Source of the DNA: Azolla caroliniana
Taxonomy: Eukaryota > Polypodiophyta
Length of the DNA stretch: 64,000 nt
Assembly: GCA_043228905.1 (NCBI GenBank)
Contig: JBHGNT010000002.1
Location: forward strand, 3,038,001 to 3,102,000
Reading direction: 5' to 3'
A model generated the notes under the pieces. It saw only the letters and a list, made by a program, of their open reading frames with translations. It was not told the origin of the DNA and did no database searches. Shown in pieces: positions 1-10,827 of the stretch (within the stretch, counting starts at the first letter, position 1; each line of letters starts with the position of its first letter). A program made the translations under genes and the position numbers.

Positions 1-2927
1 TTTATTGCTAAAGAAAATGAGAACATGGCTTAGCGCTACCTAGCTTGCATCCATCAAATGTTTATCAACTAAAAACGAATTGATGGCGTAAAAAAGATAA
101 CAATATAAAGGTAATGTATGTGAACTATTCATGGCTTATTAGCCAAGGGCATTTGAAACTGTTGCGACATTTTAAACTATATGTTATGTCCATGGCACTG
201 TCATAAAAAATACACTTGTCACCTTTATAGATTCATGAAATGTTTGTGCTACTTTGAGATTCATCAAATGCAGTACATATTCATCACATATCCATGTTTT
301 TGTGAATCTATCAGTTCAATCAAAGGAAGATTTAATTACCAAGTTCATGAGGAGAGGTTGAGTTTTCAAAATAGCATGCTTGAGCCAAAATGTTTAGAGC
401 CAATAATTCGAAATATAATATAAAGTCATTTAGAGCCTTGCACTTTGCCTCTACATAGCCGATCATAAATATTAAAAAAGACAAACTTCCCTAGGATATA
501 TCGTAAAGCATGGAAGCACTATCTTGCTTGTTAGTCCTTTAATTGTTGGTCGAGTAATTGAGTTAAAGGCATTCATCCTAGACTAGGTGGATAACAACAT
601 CTTAGAATGTTAAACCTAATATGTAAAACGCACATAACTATTCAATGTTTCAACATTTAGAGAAACATGTAATAACATATTTCCAATGAATGTGAGTGAA
701 CATAGAAAATGATATTAGAGTTCAATAGGGCAACAATCACTGCCAACTAGCCAATATGGAGGTTGGCATGGTTTTATATTCATTTGCCTAATGTTATACT
801 TTGCCTTAAAACTATTTTATAGATTACTCTATAGAATCGACTCCTATCCGCATACATTTGATCCTAGGGTAAATCTCCAAGTAAATGTATGCATTTGTCG
901 CCTAGGTTCATTGGTCTATGATAGAGCTAATGTCCTAACATTACCGCCCTCCCCCTTTTGAAAAAGTTTTCATCATAAAAAGGAACACATGATACTTCAT
1001 ACGTTCTCATCAATGTTTCTTCTTGGACAAATATGCCAATTTGCCAAAATTTTCGTTTCAACCTATGCCATTTTTGTTTGCATACTTCCTACAGTGGTCT
1101 TGCTTGCCATTCAAATGTACACTTTCACAAAACTATTCCCCAACCAAATCTTTGGCTATTCTCATTTGCTAACTTGACTACCGCTAAAGCATTTCATTGA
1201 AACTCATAAAAAGAAACATGAATGGACTAAATCCAATCTAAACATGATTGTATTATTGTAAGAGGGTCCAGTATGACCCTCACAACCAATAGGTTGTAAG
1301 GCAAAAAACCTTTTTCTAGTACTTAATTAACCCTCTCCATCTACTCATCGAGTCCAACGTGCTAATTATTGGCAAGATTAAGTAGTATAACCAAATTGTT
1401 TTAAACATTCCCCTCCAAAAGTGACTCTGAAAAGTTTGATTACATAACTTAAAACATTGTTTGGTAGCGTAGTCCATACGTAACATATATTCTCCAAGAG
1501 TATGTATGATTTGTGAAAAGAGATGTTAAAATAGGGGGAAATGTTTGGAAAAAATGATGTTTTCACTAATATAAACATGTGAGTGTGTATTGAGCATCAG
1601 ATTATGGGAGAGGAAACGAGAACAAGGGAGTAGAGAACTGTTCGAGCAACAAAACGTTTTGTAGGAACTTCATAGGATTTTAAGAAAAATTCCGTGGAAG
1701 TTTTTATTTGAAGAGATATGTAGTGAGAGTATTGGCCATTGTTGAGGGAGTGGAATAAGGGGGTATTTTGCATTGACATCCAAGAGACTTGCCATCATTC
1801 ATCAAGGTTGGCGGGAGATGATTTCTATCTAACAAACTAAATCATTTGACTCAATTCATCTTATCTACGCATTGTTTAGATTTTCAGCTACCATTTCTAA
1901 CAATCTCTTGAACATTCTAAGAGCTTGTAATTATATACTTCATTTTCTCGAACCTCAACAAAATGTTCTTTACAACAATAATTGCAAGGATCTTAACTTG
2001 AAAATATCTAATGCATAACATATCTCAATACAATGCGTGCACATTAAATTGCATATAGTCGAATATGCTAACACTTACCACCTCATATCTTCTTATTGAT
2101 CTCTGAGAAATGAATGCCAATGCATGCTACCACATTATCTCAAACTCAAACATTTGCTTCTTATTAACGAATGACAAATGAATAACAATGCTTGCTAGCA
2201 CATTATCAAAATTCTTGAAATATTCTCGTTTAGAATTATGCTCTCTAAAGATCTCAAACTTTCAAGATTTCAAGTAATGAAAAATACTAAAATTGATGCT
2301 CTTATCTTAAAAACGGCATGCCAAGCAAGCATCATTCTTATGGGTTTGTTTTGTATGTGAGGACAATGCAGATGGATATAATCATGGCCCAACTCATGAT
2401 AGGAAGGCAAACTCATGTCGTATAAATTGGTCTCATGATAGATAAATTGAGACCTCATGATAGATAATCTCATGAAAGAGAGAAAAATTCATGAAAAGAG
2501 GATTTCTTTATCTTTATCTTTATCTCCATCTCATATCATGCCCATGCTTCCTTCATCTCCATCTCCATCTCTATCTCATGTCATGCCATGCCTTCTTTGT
2601 ACCTCCAACTCCATCCCATGTCAAGCCATGCTTCATCTCCATCTCCATCTTATTTAGCAACAACTAATGAAGTACATACAATTGGAAAGATGAGATAGGA
2701 GAAGATGTGGCGACATTGAGACATGGAGGGATGAAAAAGAGTAATGTAGGGGTTGTTCACATGTAAAGTATGCAAGGGTAGGAGTGTGCGATGGCGGGAC
2801 AGGGTTTAAGGTTGCAGAGATTGCTCCAAATGCAGAAAATCGAGACGAAGCTCCTCTCCTCAAGTGCCAGGTATGTCTCATCCATTAAGGTGTAGGGTAG
2901 GAGTAGGGTACACAGAAATATAGGAAC
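1..2927. other. AT-rich region without a recognisable gene
   Basis: This stretch is AT-rich and broken by stops in all frames; the longest frames are 60-80 codons and resemble nothing I know. I see no LTR ends, no tRNA cloverleaf and no coding signature. It may be low-copy intergenic DNA or very old, unrecognisable repeats. Confidence 0.5.
2501..2655. repeat. CATCTC/CATGCC-rich simple repeat
   Basis: Imperfect runs of TTTATC, CATCTC and TCATGCCATGC alternate over about 150 bp. It is low-complexity sequence that gives spurious short ORFs on both strands. Confidence 0.7.
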
Positions 2928-3378
2928 ATGTGGGCAAAGGTTCCAACAATGGGAGTTAAAGCATCAATGACGGCAATTGAGGTAACAACGGCAAGGGTGC
3001 CCGCCGTGAGGTCCGTGGAATCAAGGTACACATTGCAAGGTAGGAACAGGGATAGGGAGACGCATCAGGTGGCAAATGGGGGGCGTAGGAAAGTAGACGA
3101 GATGTTGAAGGAAACATGGCAACACATTATTGGCGGAGATAAGGGGATAAGTAAGGAATCAATCAATCAATCAGACAAGGTGGGTTGGATGGAAGAGGAT
3201 GATAGGGATCCTCTCAGCAACAAGACGACAACAGTCTTCACCGTTGAATGCTCAGAGGATTCGAGAGTGTGGGGAGTGCCAGAGGTTTGGAATAAAGAGG
3301 TTGGAAAGCAAACGACTTGGGGGGATAATTTCACCCATGCATTATGGCAAGTGATGAGTGAGGGGAGGCTGTGGGGGC
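2928..3378 (+). pseudogene. 5' part of a gene split by Copia-1
   Basis: An open frame of about 150 codons runs up to the insertion site of Copia-1. It carries no domain I can name and is rich in charged residues. If the element and one copy of the GGGGC duplication are removed, this frame runs straight into the frame of the DUF4283-like segment at 8811, apart from a single TAG at 8805-8807. That frame agreement suggests both pieces belonged to one reading frame, but it could be chance (about one in three). The start at 2928 is only the first ATG; the true start and any introns are unknown. Confidence 0.4.
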
Positions 3379-3682
3379 TGTCGAATACAAGTGTATAATG
3401 GACGTATTCACACTATCCCTTTGTATAGCTCAAGTTTGGGCCATTTGTGTAATTAGCATAAATAGTAGTTGCCCTAAGTTTGTCACTATATAAAGTGACC
3501 TAGTAACCTTTTTGTAAGGTTGGTTGTATTATTGTTTCTATTGAATAGAAAGAGTCTTTTGTGCCTCCTCTCTCTCTCTCTCTCTCTATCTCTGTGCACG
3601 ATCTCAGAAACTGTCATACGCAGGTACTCAACCCCAATCGAATGCTACTTGATCTTCTGCATTGACGGCCCTATCTCCAACA
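3379..3682 (+). repeat. Copia-1 5' LTR
   Basis: Begins TGTCGAATAC and ends CTCCAACA, immediately before the primer site. It contains a TATA box at 3487 and a (CT)n tract near 3568-3589 that is six bases shorter than in the 3' LTR. Confidence 0.93.
3482..3499 (+). promoter_or_regulatory. TATA box inside a perfect inverted repeat (Copia-1 LTR)
   Basis: GTCACT and AGTGAC arms flank ATATAA, giving GTCACTATATAAAGTGAC. TATATAA is the likely core promoter of the LTR. The same arrangement recurs in the 3' LTR and, with different arm sequences, in the Copia-2 LTR. Confidence 0.65.
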
Positions 3683-3684
3683 TC

Positions 3685-3696
3685 TGGTATCAGAGC
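3685..3696 (+). other. Primer binding site (initiator-Met type), Copia-1
   Basis: TGGTATCAGAGC lies two bases after the 5' LTR. This is the standard plant copia primer site, complementary to the 3' end of initiator tRNA-Met, and marks where minus-strand cDNA synthesis starts. Confidence 0.93.
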
Positions 3697-3805
3697 CTGC
3701 ACAGTACTCGGTTCCTCAACCCGCTGTCGGCCGTCGTCTCAGCCTGCACAGTACTCGGTTCCTCAACCCGCTGTCGGCCGTCGTCTCAGCCTGCACAGCA
3801 TTCGG
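3695..3805 (+). repeat. 47-bp tandem repeat starting inside the primer site
   Basis: The unit beginning GCCTGCACAGTACTCGG starts at 3695, 3742 and (partial) 3789, exactly 47 bp apart. The first unit overlaps the last two bases of the PBS core. It lies in the untranslated leader upstream of gag-pol. Confidence 0.85.
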
Positions 3806-4274
3806 TTTCCTGCGTCATTCGAAGAAAAAGAGAAGAAAGTAGGCAAACACAAGCTTGAATCTCGCTGCGTTAGATCATCACTCGGAGTAAACCAGTCGGC
3901 TGTACTCTACTTCCTTGATCGTAACTGCTTGAGGTGGGCTTCCTGCACAACGACGACTTCAAGGACAACCCCAGTTCGTGTTTCATTCGATTGGACAATA
4001 ATCGGAAGGACCAGTCGGTTCCATTGCTCTCACCGTTGCAGTCAACCGAAACCGAATCGGCTTGAAGTACTGTCGGATCGTTAAATCTAGGTTCAACTCG
4101 ACTAAGACAGTTGTCGGTAGTCAATCCGAACCAAATCCCCGATTCTCCGTAATCGACATCACTTGTGTCCAACTTCGGCTAGAACGACACTGAGTGGGCC
4201 AAACCGCTGCACTTCACCAAAGTTCGTAGCCGACTTAGGGCAGAGTCATCACATCAACATCCGGCTCGTCAGAA

Positions 4275-7200
4275 ATGAGTCTACGAAAGTTCGATGGATC
4301 GAACTTCAACTTCTGGAAGGAGCAAATGCAGGACTATCTCATAGTCAAGGGGCAAATCGATCCCATCGAAAATGAAGAACCTCCAGAAGGATACAAACCA
4401 ATTGAGTGGCAGAAGCTGGACAGAATCGTCCGCGCCACGATTCGGATGCACCTATCGGAATCGGTATACTTTACGGTGCAATCGTGTACGACAACATTCG
4501 AACTGTGGAAAACACTGTCGGACACCTACGAAAAGAAGGTCGCTGCAACAAAGATGTTTCTGATCCGGCGCCTCTACAACTTGCGGATGAAAGAATCAGA
4601 TTCGGTTCAAACACATCTCAATGAGTACGAAAGCATAAGCTCCCAAATCTCATCTCAGGGGACGGCAATCGAGGATGAACTCAGAGCAATGATACTCATG
4701 AGCAGCCTTCCCTCATCATGGGAAACTTTCGTCACAACCGTGTGCAACGCGTCAACCACGGCTGTTAAATACTCCGAAGTCACGAGCGCAATCCTGACCG
4801 AAGCAGCTCGGAGAAAGTCTTTCGCCAAAGACTCAACAGACGACGCTTATGTAGTACAAGGTTCGACAGAACGATCGAACATACGAGGAAGAGATTCCTC
4901 ACGGCAGCCGAACAATCAGCGAAGACGGAGCCAGTCACGGGATAATCGAATCTGCAACTATTGCAAGAAACCCGGACACATCAAAGCCGACTGCCGCGCA
5001 CTCAAGAACAAGAACGATAAGTCTCAGAAATCAGACAAGAAGAGTGGCCGGCATGAGGAGATCAATTACGTCAGCTTCTCAGCTGATGTGCTACCAAACG
5101 ACCCAAATATACTATCAATCGAAAATCCAGTCGGATCAGAAGTTCTGCTCACGACTGAAGAATCGAGCACATGGCTCTTAGATTCGGGCGCGTCATTTCA
5201 CGTGACTCCTCATCGATCCCAATTTCGGCAATATACGATCCGTCACTCCGACTCAGTTCGAGTCGGCAACTCGCAACACTGTGACATCATTGGAATCGGC
5301 ACAATAGAGCTCAACCTTGCAGGTGGCTCTACACTTGTACTTCACAATGTCCGACATGTACCCGAGCTCTCAAGGCCATTGATCTCAGTCGGACAACTAG
5401 ATGAAGACGGCATTCGTGCCGGTTTTTCTTCGGGAGGGTGGACACTCCACAGGGGGAACCTCCTGCTTGCTAGAGGACCCAAGATACACTCACTGTATCC
5501 GTTACATGTTACGCTCAGAGAGGGTAACCTGTTTTTGGTGGATATTCCTGTGTCATCACTATGGCACAGAAGATTAGGACACCTCAGCAAGGCCGGCATT
5601 ACGCACCTATCTAGAGCCGGATACATCCCTAAACTCTCCTTCTCGGACCATCAATTCTGCGAACATTGCCAGTATGGCAAACAAGCAGCCGCATCACACC
5701 CGACATCAGCACCAAGAGAAACGAGACCTCTCGATTTAGTCCACTCGGACGTCTGTGGCCCAATGCCGCATCAGTCTCTCGGCGGTGCCTCTTACTTCGT
5801 CAGTTTTATTGACGATTCGACTCGAAAGGTGTGGGCTTATCCAATTCGCACCAAAGATCGTGTCTTCTCGATCTTCTCCGATTGGCTCGCTATGGTAGAA
5901 AATCAAACTGACCGAAAACTGAAATGCTTTCGGACCGACAATGGGGGAGAGTTCAAATCAGAAGAATTCGTCAAATTCTGCCGACAACGCGGCATCCGAC
6001 GTGAATTTACGGCACCACACAGTCCGGAGCAAAACGGGATTGCAGAACGCATGAATCGGACAATCCAAGAACGGATAGTTTCCATGCTCCAACACTCCGG
6101 ACTGTCGGATGGCTTCTGGGCAGAGGCTCTACTCACGGCAGTACACATAATCAATATGTCGCCAAGCAGACCTCTAGGACTTCAAATTCCTCAGGAACTA
6201 TGGATCGGCAGTAAGCCGAATTACGACAAGCTGAGGATCTTCGGATGCGAGGCGTACGCCCTTATTCCGAAAGATGATCGCCGAAAACTTGCACCTCGGT
6301 CCAGGAAATGCATTTTCCTTGGATATGGATCAGACGGCGAAATGGGATACCGACTCTGGGACCCCGAACGCAGACAAATCGTTCGAAGTTCGGACGTTGT
6401 GTTCAACGAGTCGGCTATGAATCCATCAGTCAAAACACCGATCGAAGTCCGAAGGGTAACATTTTCTGATGTGCCGACCCTTCAAGAAGGCCCCGCTCTT
6501 AACACACGGTCAGCTTCACGGGTAGCTGAACCTTCCACTACCGACTCGGACAACTCTGACTCGGCACAGCAGAATAATCCGCTTTCGGACCATCCGACCT
6601 CCATACCCGATACGACCAGTCCAATCATACCTCGACGATCCGAGAGACTGTCGCAACCTCCGGAGAGGTATTCTCCTGGAATTTTCTTCACCGACGCCGG
6701 CGAACCGACGTCTTACGAAGAAGCATCGACATCTGTCGATTCAGCCACCTGGCATCTGGCGATGGAGTCGGAAATGCACTCCATTCGGGCAAACAAGACT
6801 TGGGATCTGGTCGAATTACCTAAGAATCGACGTGCTCTTCCTTGCAAGTGGGTTTATCGACTAAAAGAGACGTCTGATTCGACCACCCCAAAGTACAAGG
6901 CCAGATTAGTTGCGAAGGGCTTCCGACAAGAATATGGCGTCGACTTCGACGAGATTTTTTCACCAGTGGTGAAAATGACAACCCTTCGTTTCCTACTCGG
7001 CGTAGTGGCAGCCGACAACTTGGAGCTGATTCAGCTAGATGTCAAAACAGCCTTCCTCCATGGTGATCTTGAAGAGGAAATTTATATGGAGCAGCCAAAA
7101 GGCTTCGTGGCAACTGGCCAAGAACATCTAGTCTGCCGACTCAGGAAGAGTCTATACGGCCTCAAACAGGCACCGCGACAATGGTACAAGAAGTTCGACG

Positions 7201-8279
7201 ACTTCATCCAATCGATCGGCTTCTCCAAAAGCGATGAGGACCATTGTCTTTTTACCAACACAGCTCAAGATGGATCACCCATCTTCCTCATCATTTACGT
7301 GGACGACATGCTAATTTCTGGACGCCACGCGGGCGAACTTGCCGATCTCATTCGGCAATTGCGGTTGAAGTTTGCCATGAAGGACCTCGGTCCGGCACGA
7401 CACATACTTGGCATGAAGATTAGTCGGTATCGCGATAAACGACATCTTTTTTTGTCTCAGACCGACTATATCGGACGTGTCTTGGAACGCTTCAACATGC
7501 AATCAGCCAAATCTGCCTCAACCCCGCTCCCCATGAATCTCCGGCTCTCTCAGCGAGACTGCCCGACATCCGGTCTGGAGGGGGAAGATATGAAGTCGGT
7601 ACCGTATGCACCGGCAGTCGGCTCCCTTATGTACCTGATGGTCGCGACACGGCCTGATATTTCTCATGCCGTAGGAGTCGTTAGCAGATTTATGCACAAT
7701 CCTGGCCGATCGCATTGGAACGCAGTCAAGCATGTGTTCAAATATCTGGCTGGCACAAAAGACCACGGCATTCTTTTCGGTCCGAACTCAACCTCAGGCG
7801 TAGTCGGTTACACCGACTCGGACTTCGCCGGCTGTATAGACAGTCGGAAATCAACAACTGGATACTGCTTCAAATTTGGCAATGGAGCAATTTCGTGGAA
7901 GTCGAAACTTCAGGAGTGCACAGCGACCTCAACGACCGAAGTAGAATATGTAGCTGCGTCCGACGTTGCAAAAGAAGCTTTGTGGCTCGGCCGGCTGGCG
8001 CACACGTTTCGACAAGTCGACCATGACTCGGCCCCAGTTGTCTATAGCGACAGTCAAGGTGCTGTTGCCTTGTCGAAAAATCCGGTTCACCACAACGCCT
8101 CCAAACATATCGACGTTCGATATCACTTCGTTCGGGACTGCGTCATTTCAGGGAAAATCGGTCTAGAGAAAATATCCACAACCGACAATGTCGCAGATGG
8201 AATGACCAAGTGTCTTTCGGCAGACCGCTTTCGGTCCCTTCGGCATCAGATGGGCATAACGACAAACCAGTCCGGTTAG
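4275..8279 (+). CDS. gag-pol: Copia-1 gag-pol polyprotein (intact)
   Basis: A single 1334-codon frame encodes the whole retrotransposon polyprotein. In order: UBN2-type Gag (about residues 1-170); zinc knuckle CNYCKKPGHIKADC near 227; aspartic protease with DSGAS near 302; GAG-pre-integrase HHCC region; integrase with D492, D555 and E591 (35 residues between the last two, DD35E); reverse transcriptase with YVDD at 1008-1011; RNase H with YTDSDFAG near 1180. It ends just past the QMGI motif. No stop or frameshift is seen, so particles and cDNA could in principle be made. The ATG at 4275 is chosen because it opens directly on the Gag domain. Long shadow frames on the other strand are ignored. 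Confidence 0.95.
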   Translation: MSLRKFDGSNFNFWKEQMQDYLIVKGQIDPIENEEPPEGYKPIEWQKLDRIVRATIRMHLSESVYFTVQSCTTTFELWKTLSDTYEKKVAATKMFLIRRLYNLRMKESDSVQTHLNEYESISSQISSQGTAIEDELRAMILMSSLPSSWETFVTTVCNASTTAVKYSEVTSAILTEAARRKSFAKDSTDDAYVVQGSTERSNIRGRDSSRQPNNQRRRSQSRDNRICNYCKKPGHIKADCRALKNKNDKSQKSDKKSGRHEEINYVSFSADVLPNDPNILSIENPVGSEVLLTTEESSTWLLDSGASFHVTPHRSQFRQYTIRHSDSVRVGNSQHCDIIGIGTIELNLAGGSTLVLHNVRHVPELSRPLISVGQLDEDGIRAGFSSGGWTLHRGNLLLARGPKIHSLYPLHVTLREGNLFLVDIPVSSLWHRRLGHLSKAGITHLSRAGYIPKLSFSDHQFCEHCQYGKQAAASHPTSAPRETRPLDLVHSDVCGPMPHQSLGGASYFVSFIDDSTRKVWAYPIRTKDRVFSIFSDWLAMVENQTDRKLKCFRTDNGGEFKSEEFVKFCRQRGIRREFTAPHSPEQNGIAERMNRTIQERIVSMLQHSGLSDGFWAEALLTAVHIINMSPSRPLGLQIPQELWIGSKPNYDKLRIFGCEAYALIPKDDRRKLAPRSRKCIFLGYGSDGEMGYRLWDPERRQIVRSSDVVFNESAMNPSVKTPIEVRRVTFSDVPTLQEGPALNTRSASRVAEPSTTDSDNSDSAQQNNPLSDHPTSIPDTTSPIIPRRSERLSQPPERYSPGIFFTDAGEPTSYEEASTSVDSATWHLAMESEMHSIRANKTWDLVELPKNRRALPCKWVYRLKETSDSTTPKYKARLVAKGFRQEYGVDFDEIFSPVVKMTTLRFLLGVVAADNLELIQLDVKTAFLHGDLEEEIYMEQPKGFVATGQEHLVCRLRKSLYGLKQAPRQWYKKFDDFIQSIGFSKSDEDHCLFTNTAQDGSPIFLIIYVDDMLISGRHAGELADLIRQLRLKFAMKDLGPARHILGMKISRYRDKRHLFLSQTDYIGRVLERFNMQSAKSASTPLPMNLRLSQRDCPTSGLEGEDMKSVPYAPAVGSLMYLMVATRPDISHAVGVVSRFMHNPGRSHWNAVKHVFKYLAGTKDHGILFGPNSTSGVVGYTDSDFAGCIDSRKSTTGYCFKFGNGAISWKSKLQECTATSTTEVEYVAASDVAKEALWLGRLAHTFRQVDHDSAPVVYSDSQGAVALSKNPVHHNASKHIDVRYHFVRDCVISGKIGLEKISTTDNVADGMTKCLSADRFRSLRHQMGITTNQSG

Positions 8280-8456
8280 AGCCGGACACAGCGCAGGATG
8301 GTTTCAGACAACCGACATCAGTTCCTTAATGATCGGCTTCAACTCTTCCGACCCGACCAGTCCGGCCTTCTGCCTTCGGACCCTGCCGACTCGAACAAAA
8401 CTGATATGTCCGAGAACCTAGGTTTATACCTGTAATCTTAGATAACCCATGTATAC

Positions 8457-8472
8457 GCCCATTACGGGGGAG
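8457..8472 (+). other. Copia-1 polypurine tract region
   Basis: The purine-rich ACGGGGGAG run abuts the 3' LTR and is the expected plus-strand primer. The equivalent segment next to the Copia-2 LTR (10688-10703, minus strand) is closely similar. Confidence 0.75.
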
Positions 8473-8661
8473 TGTCGAATACAAGTGTATAATGGATGTA
8501 TTCACACTATCCCTTTGTATAGCTCAAGTTTGGGCCATTTGTGTAATTAGCATAAATAGTAGTTGCCCTAAGTTTGTCACTATATAAAGTGACCTAGTAA
8601 CCTTTTTGTAAGGTTGGTTGTATTATTGTTTCTATTGAATAGAAAGAGTCTTTTGTGCCTC

Positions 8662-8693
<32 letters not shown>

Positions 8694-8782
8694 GTGCACG
8701 ATCTCAGAAACTGTCATACGCAGGTACTCAACCCCAATCAAATGCTACTTGATCTTCCGCATTGACGGCCCTGTCTCCAACA
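8473..8782 (+). repeat. Copia-1 3' LTR
   Basis: 310-bp copy of the 5' LTR with about four substitutions and a longer CT run. It ends CTCCAACA followed by the GGGGC duplication. Confidence 0.93.
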
Positions 8783-9637
8783 GGGGCAAGCAGGCGGATC
8801 ATCATAGGGGTTGGATGTTGATGTGGAGTTGGACGCCACAGAGAACATGTTGCAAGTAGAATGTCTTTTGAAGGATTCATGTGGTCAGGCGCATAATGCA
8901 TGCCCGAGAGGGGGTCATGATAAGGAAATGGACAGCAAGGAGGGCTCTGAGTTACTAGAGGTTTTTTTGTCCGAGGATGAAAGTAGAATTTTGAATGCGG
9001 AGATTGAAAGATTAAGGAAATGCTCGTTCATTTGTAAGCTACTTGGTGGTAGACCTAATAGAGGTATGGTTCGTGACATGCTACAAGTAGCTCTTATGGA
9101 TTGGTTTCCGCAAATACTAAATGTGCACAATATGGGTCGAAATTTCTTCCATGTTGAAGTGGTCGAGGGGAGTGATGTATCGCAGATTGTAGATATGAAA
9201 TTTGTAGAGCTCAAATATGGAAGAGCTCTTTTGTTGGAGTGGCATGTTAACTTCAATGCTATGGAGGAAGACAAGAAAATTGGTAACCCTCAGTGATTTC
9301 TATGATATTCCCAAATCTTCCTTGACAGTTATACCCCTTGATCCCGAAGATTGGGGATAAGATTGGCATAGTCTGTCCCTCAAAGGCAATGATGGTAGAT
9401 AAAATCAGGGACTACCCTAAGATTAGAGTGCTTGTGCAAATTTCGTCCAAACTCCCCCCTATAATCAGGGTTCATTGTGTGAAAGCGGGACTGATAGATG
9501 TAGCGGTGGAATATGAGGGCTTACCTAGACAATGTTTTTATTGTAAAAAGAAGGGCCACATTGCTAAGGAATGCCCTAGGAAGATCAACGGTAATGGGAG
9601 GGTGGGAAAGGACAAAGGGCAGGTTGCTAGGCACTAG
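8783..9637 (+). pseudogene. DUF4283 / zinc-knuckle (zf-CCHC_4) gene fragment
   Basis: Two frames, 8811-9296 and 9338-9637, together resemble a plant DUF4283 domain followed by a CCHC knuckle, CFYCKKKGHIAKEC (around 9533-9575). Such proteins are either LINE ORF1 products or related nucleic-acid-binding genes. The pieces are separated by a frameshift near 9300, and a TAG at 8805 cuts the link to the upstream part. No endonuclease or LINE RT is seen downstream. It is dead as it stands: split by Copia-1, frameshifted, and followed by the Copia-2 LTR. The DUF4283 call is from family memory of the pattern, not a search. Confidence 0.6.
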
Positions 9638-9848
9638 AATATAGGGGTGAAATATCAAAACACCCTCAATGGGGCAGAGAAGGAGAAGGCTAATACAGAC
9701 GCTTGGACTATGGTTTTGGGACGAAAAAATTGCTTGCAGCAAGAAGGAAACAACAACTATGCCTCATGTAAGGTTGTGGAATAGCTTTGAGGCATTGTTG
9801 AAAGAGGAGGATTTGTTATAGGATCAAAGGTCAAATAATGTTGAAGAG

Positions 9849-10345
9849 GTGGTAGTGTGCACACCTGATGCCTTGCTTGGTAAGAGTGGAAGTATCAGAC
9901 TGAGAGCGGTGAAAGAATGGTTACGCCCTGGGAGGTGTCAAGAAAGCTCTCCAATCAGTTCCGAAACTCAGAAGTTGCATGAGACAAGACAAGTAATTAT
10001 AGGGGTAGATGTTCGAGTCCCGATCAAATTTGTTCAGTCCAAAAGATCAGTAAGGGATAGGTTCGACAAGGGGTGCAGGTTTAGCCAACAGGCTCTCAAG
10101 AGATTGATTAACTTGTGTCATGAGGAAGGCCCGAGGCTGAGGGTTTACGTGCTTGTCAATGAACGCAACAAGTTGCCAAATGCATGTTTATCTTTTGATC
10201 TGACAGACTTGGAGGTTTCAGCCAATAACATGGAATGGATCTCGAGTTCCATAACCAGTAGGGCGAACAAGTACTTTAACAATTTCCCATTGTTGATGGG
10301 TGGGGGATGGAGCCAAGATCGGCTCCACACCCCCTCCCAAGGGGG
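9849..10345 (+). pseudogene. Open frame downstream of the DUF4283 fragment, cut by the Copia-2 LTR
   Basis: About 165 codons remain open with no recognised domain; the frame then runs into the LTR at 10346. The position after a CCHC knuckle fits the C-terminal part of the same gene or the start of a LINE ORF2, but I see no endonuclease motif. It may also be a chance frame. Confidence 0.3.
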
Positions 10346-10687
10346 TGTTGGGAACGTTGTCTTCTAATGCATAACAAGATCAACACTCTTCTAGGATAAG
10401 ATCGTAAGTGGATGCAAGATCATAGCTTTGATGGTAGCAAAGATAGAAAAGTAAAAACAACTCGTATGCAAGAGAGAGAGTTAGAGTCAGGTAGGCATGA
10501 TGTCAATGAAGTTTATTAGAACTCTTTACAAAATGAGCAACCAACCCCATAACTGGGTTACGAAGTTAGTTTATATACTGACTAACTTAGGGCAACTGCC
10601 CTTCTCACTATTTACATAAATAGCTTAAGTCTAGTGTGTTCAAAAGGAGACAATGTGAATACATCCATTAGAAACCCGTATTCAACA
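10346..10687 (-). repeat. Copia-2 3' LTR
   Basis: On the minus strand it begins TGTTGAATACGGG and ends GTTCCCAACA. It is similar in order and motifs to the Copia-1 LTR (TATTCACA, GGGCAGTTGCCCTAAGTT, TATA) but diverged. The polypurine tract lies just outside at 10688-10703. Confidence 0.85.
10563..10588 (-). promoter_or_regulatory. TATA box inside an 8-bp inverted repeat (Copia-2 LTR)
   Basis: Perfect arms AAGTTAGT and ACTAACTT enclose TTATATACTG, the TATA region of the minus-strand LTR. The arm sequence differs from that in Copia-1, but the hairpin geometry around TATA is the same. Confidence 0.6.
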
Positions 10688-10822
10688 CTCCCCTGTAATG
10701 GGTGTATGCATCCGAAATCTGTAATCGAAATGAGTATATAATACAGATTGATATAAAGTTCCAAACAACAAAAGTTTGGTGTCCGAAGAGCATCCAGAGT
10801 GTCCGATTTAATCAAACTGATT
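10688..10822 (-). other. Copia-2 internal 3' tail
   Basis: Holds the polypurine tract and the untranslated end of Copia-2, plus the last codons of pol next to the Copia-3 target site. The Copia-3 duplication CTTCA follows at 10823-10827. Confidence 0.75.
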
Positions 10823-10827
10823 CTTCA

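Larger units (their letters stand above)
3379..8782 (+). mobile_element. Copia-1: complete Ty1/copia LTR retrotransposon
   Basis: Two near-identical LTRs (304 and 310 bp, TG...CA) flank a primer site, an intact gag-pol frame and a polypurine tract. The 5-bp duplication GGGGC lies at 3374-3378 and 8783-8787. The LTRs differ by about four substitutions plus six bases in a CT run, so the insertion is fairly recent. All visible parts are intact and the element could still be autonomous. The integrase-RT-RNase H order and a single ORF are typical of copia; the RT and C-terminal region look Tork/Tnt1-like. It interrupts a DUF4283-type pseudogene. Confidence 0.95.

Noticed and set aside
181-1177. 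Short frames at 181-423 and 989-1177
   Set aside because: 60-80 codons in AT-rich DNA, no domain, no codon pattern; likely chance.
2654-2881. 75-codon minus-strand frame near the simple repeat
   Set aside because: Low complexity and no recognisable motif; it overlaps the CATCTC-rich tract.
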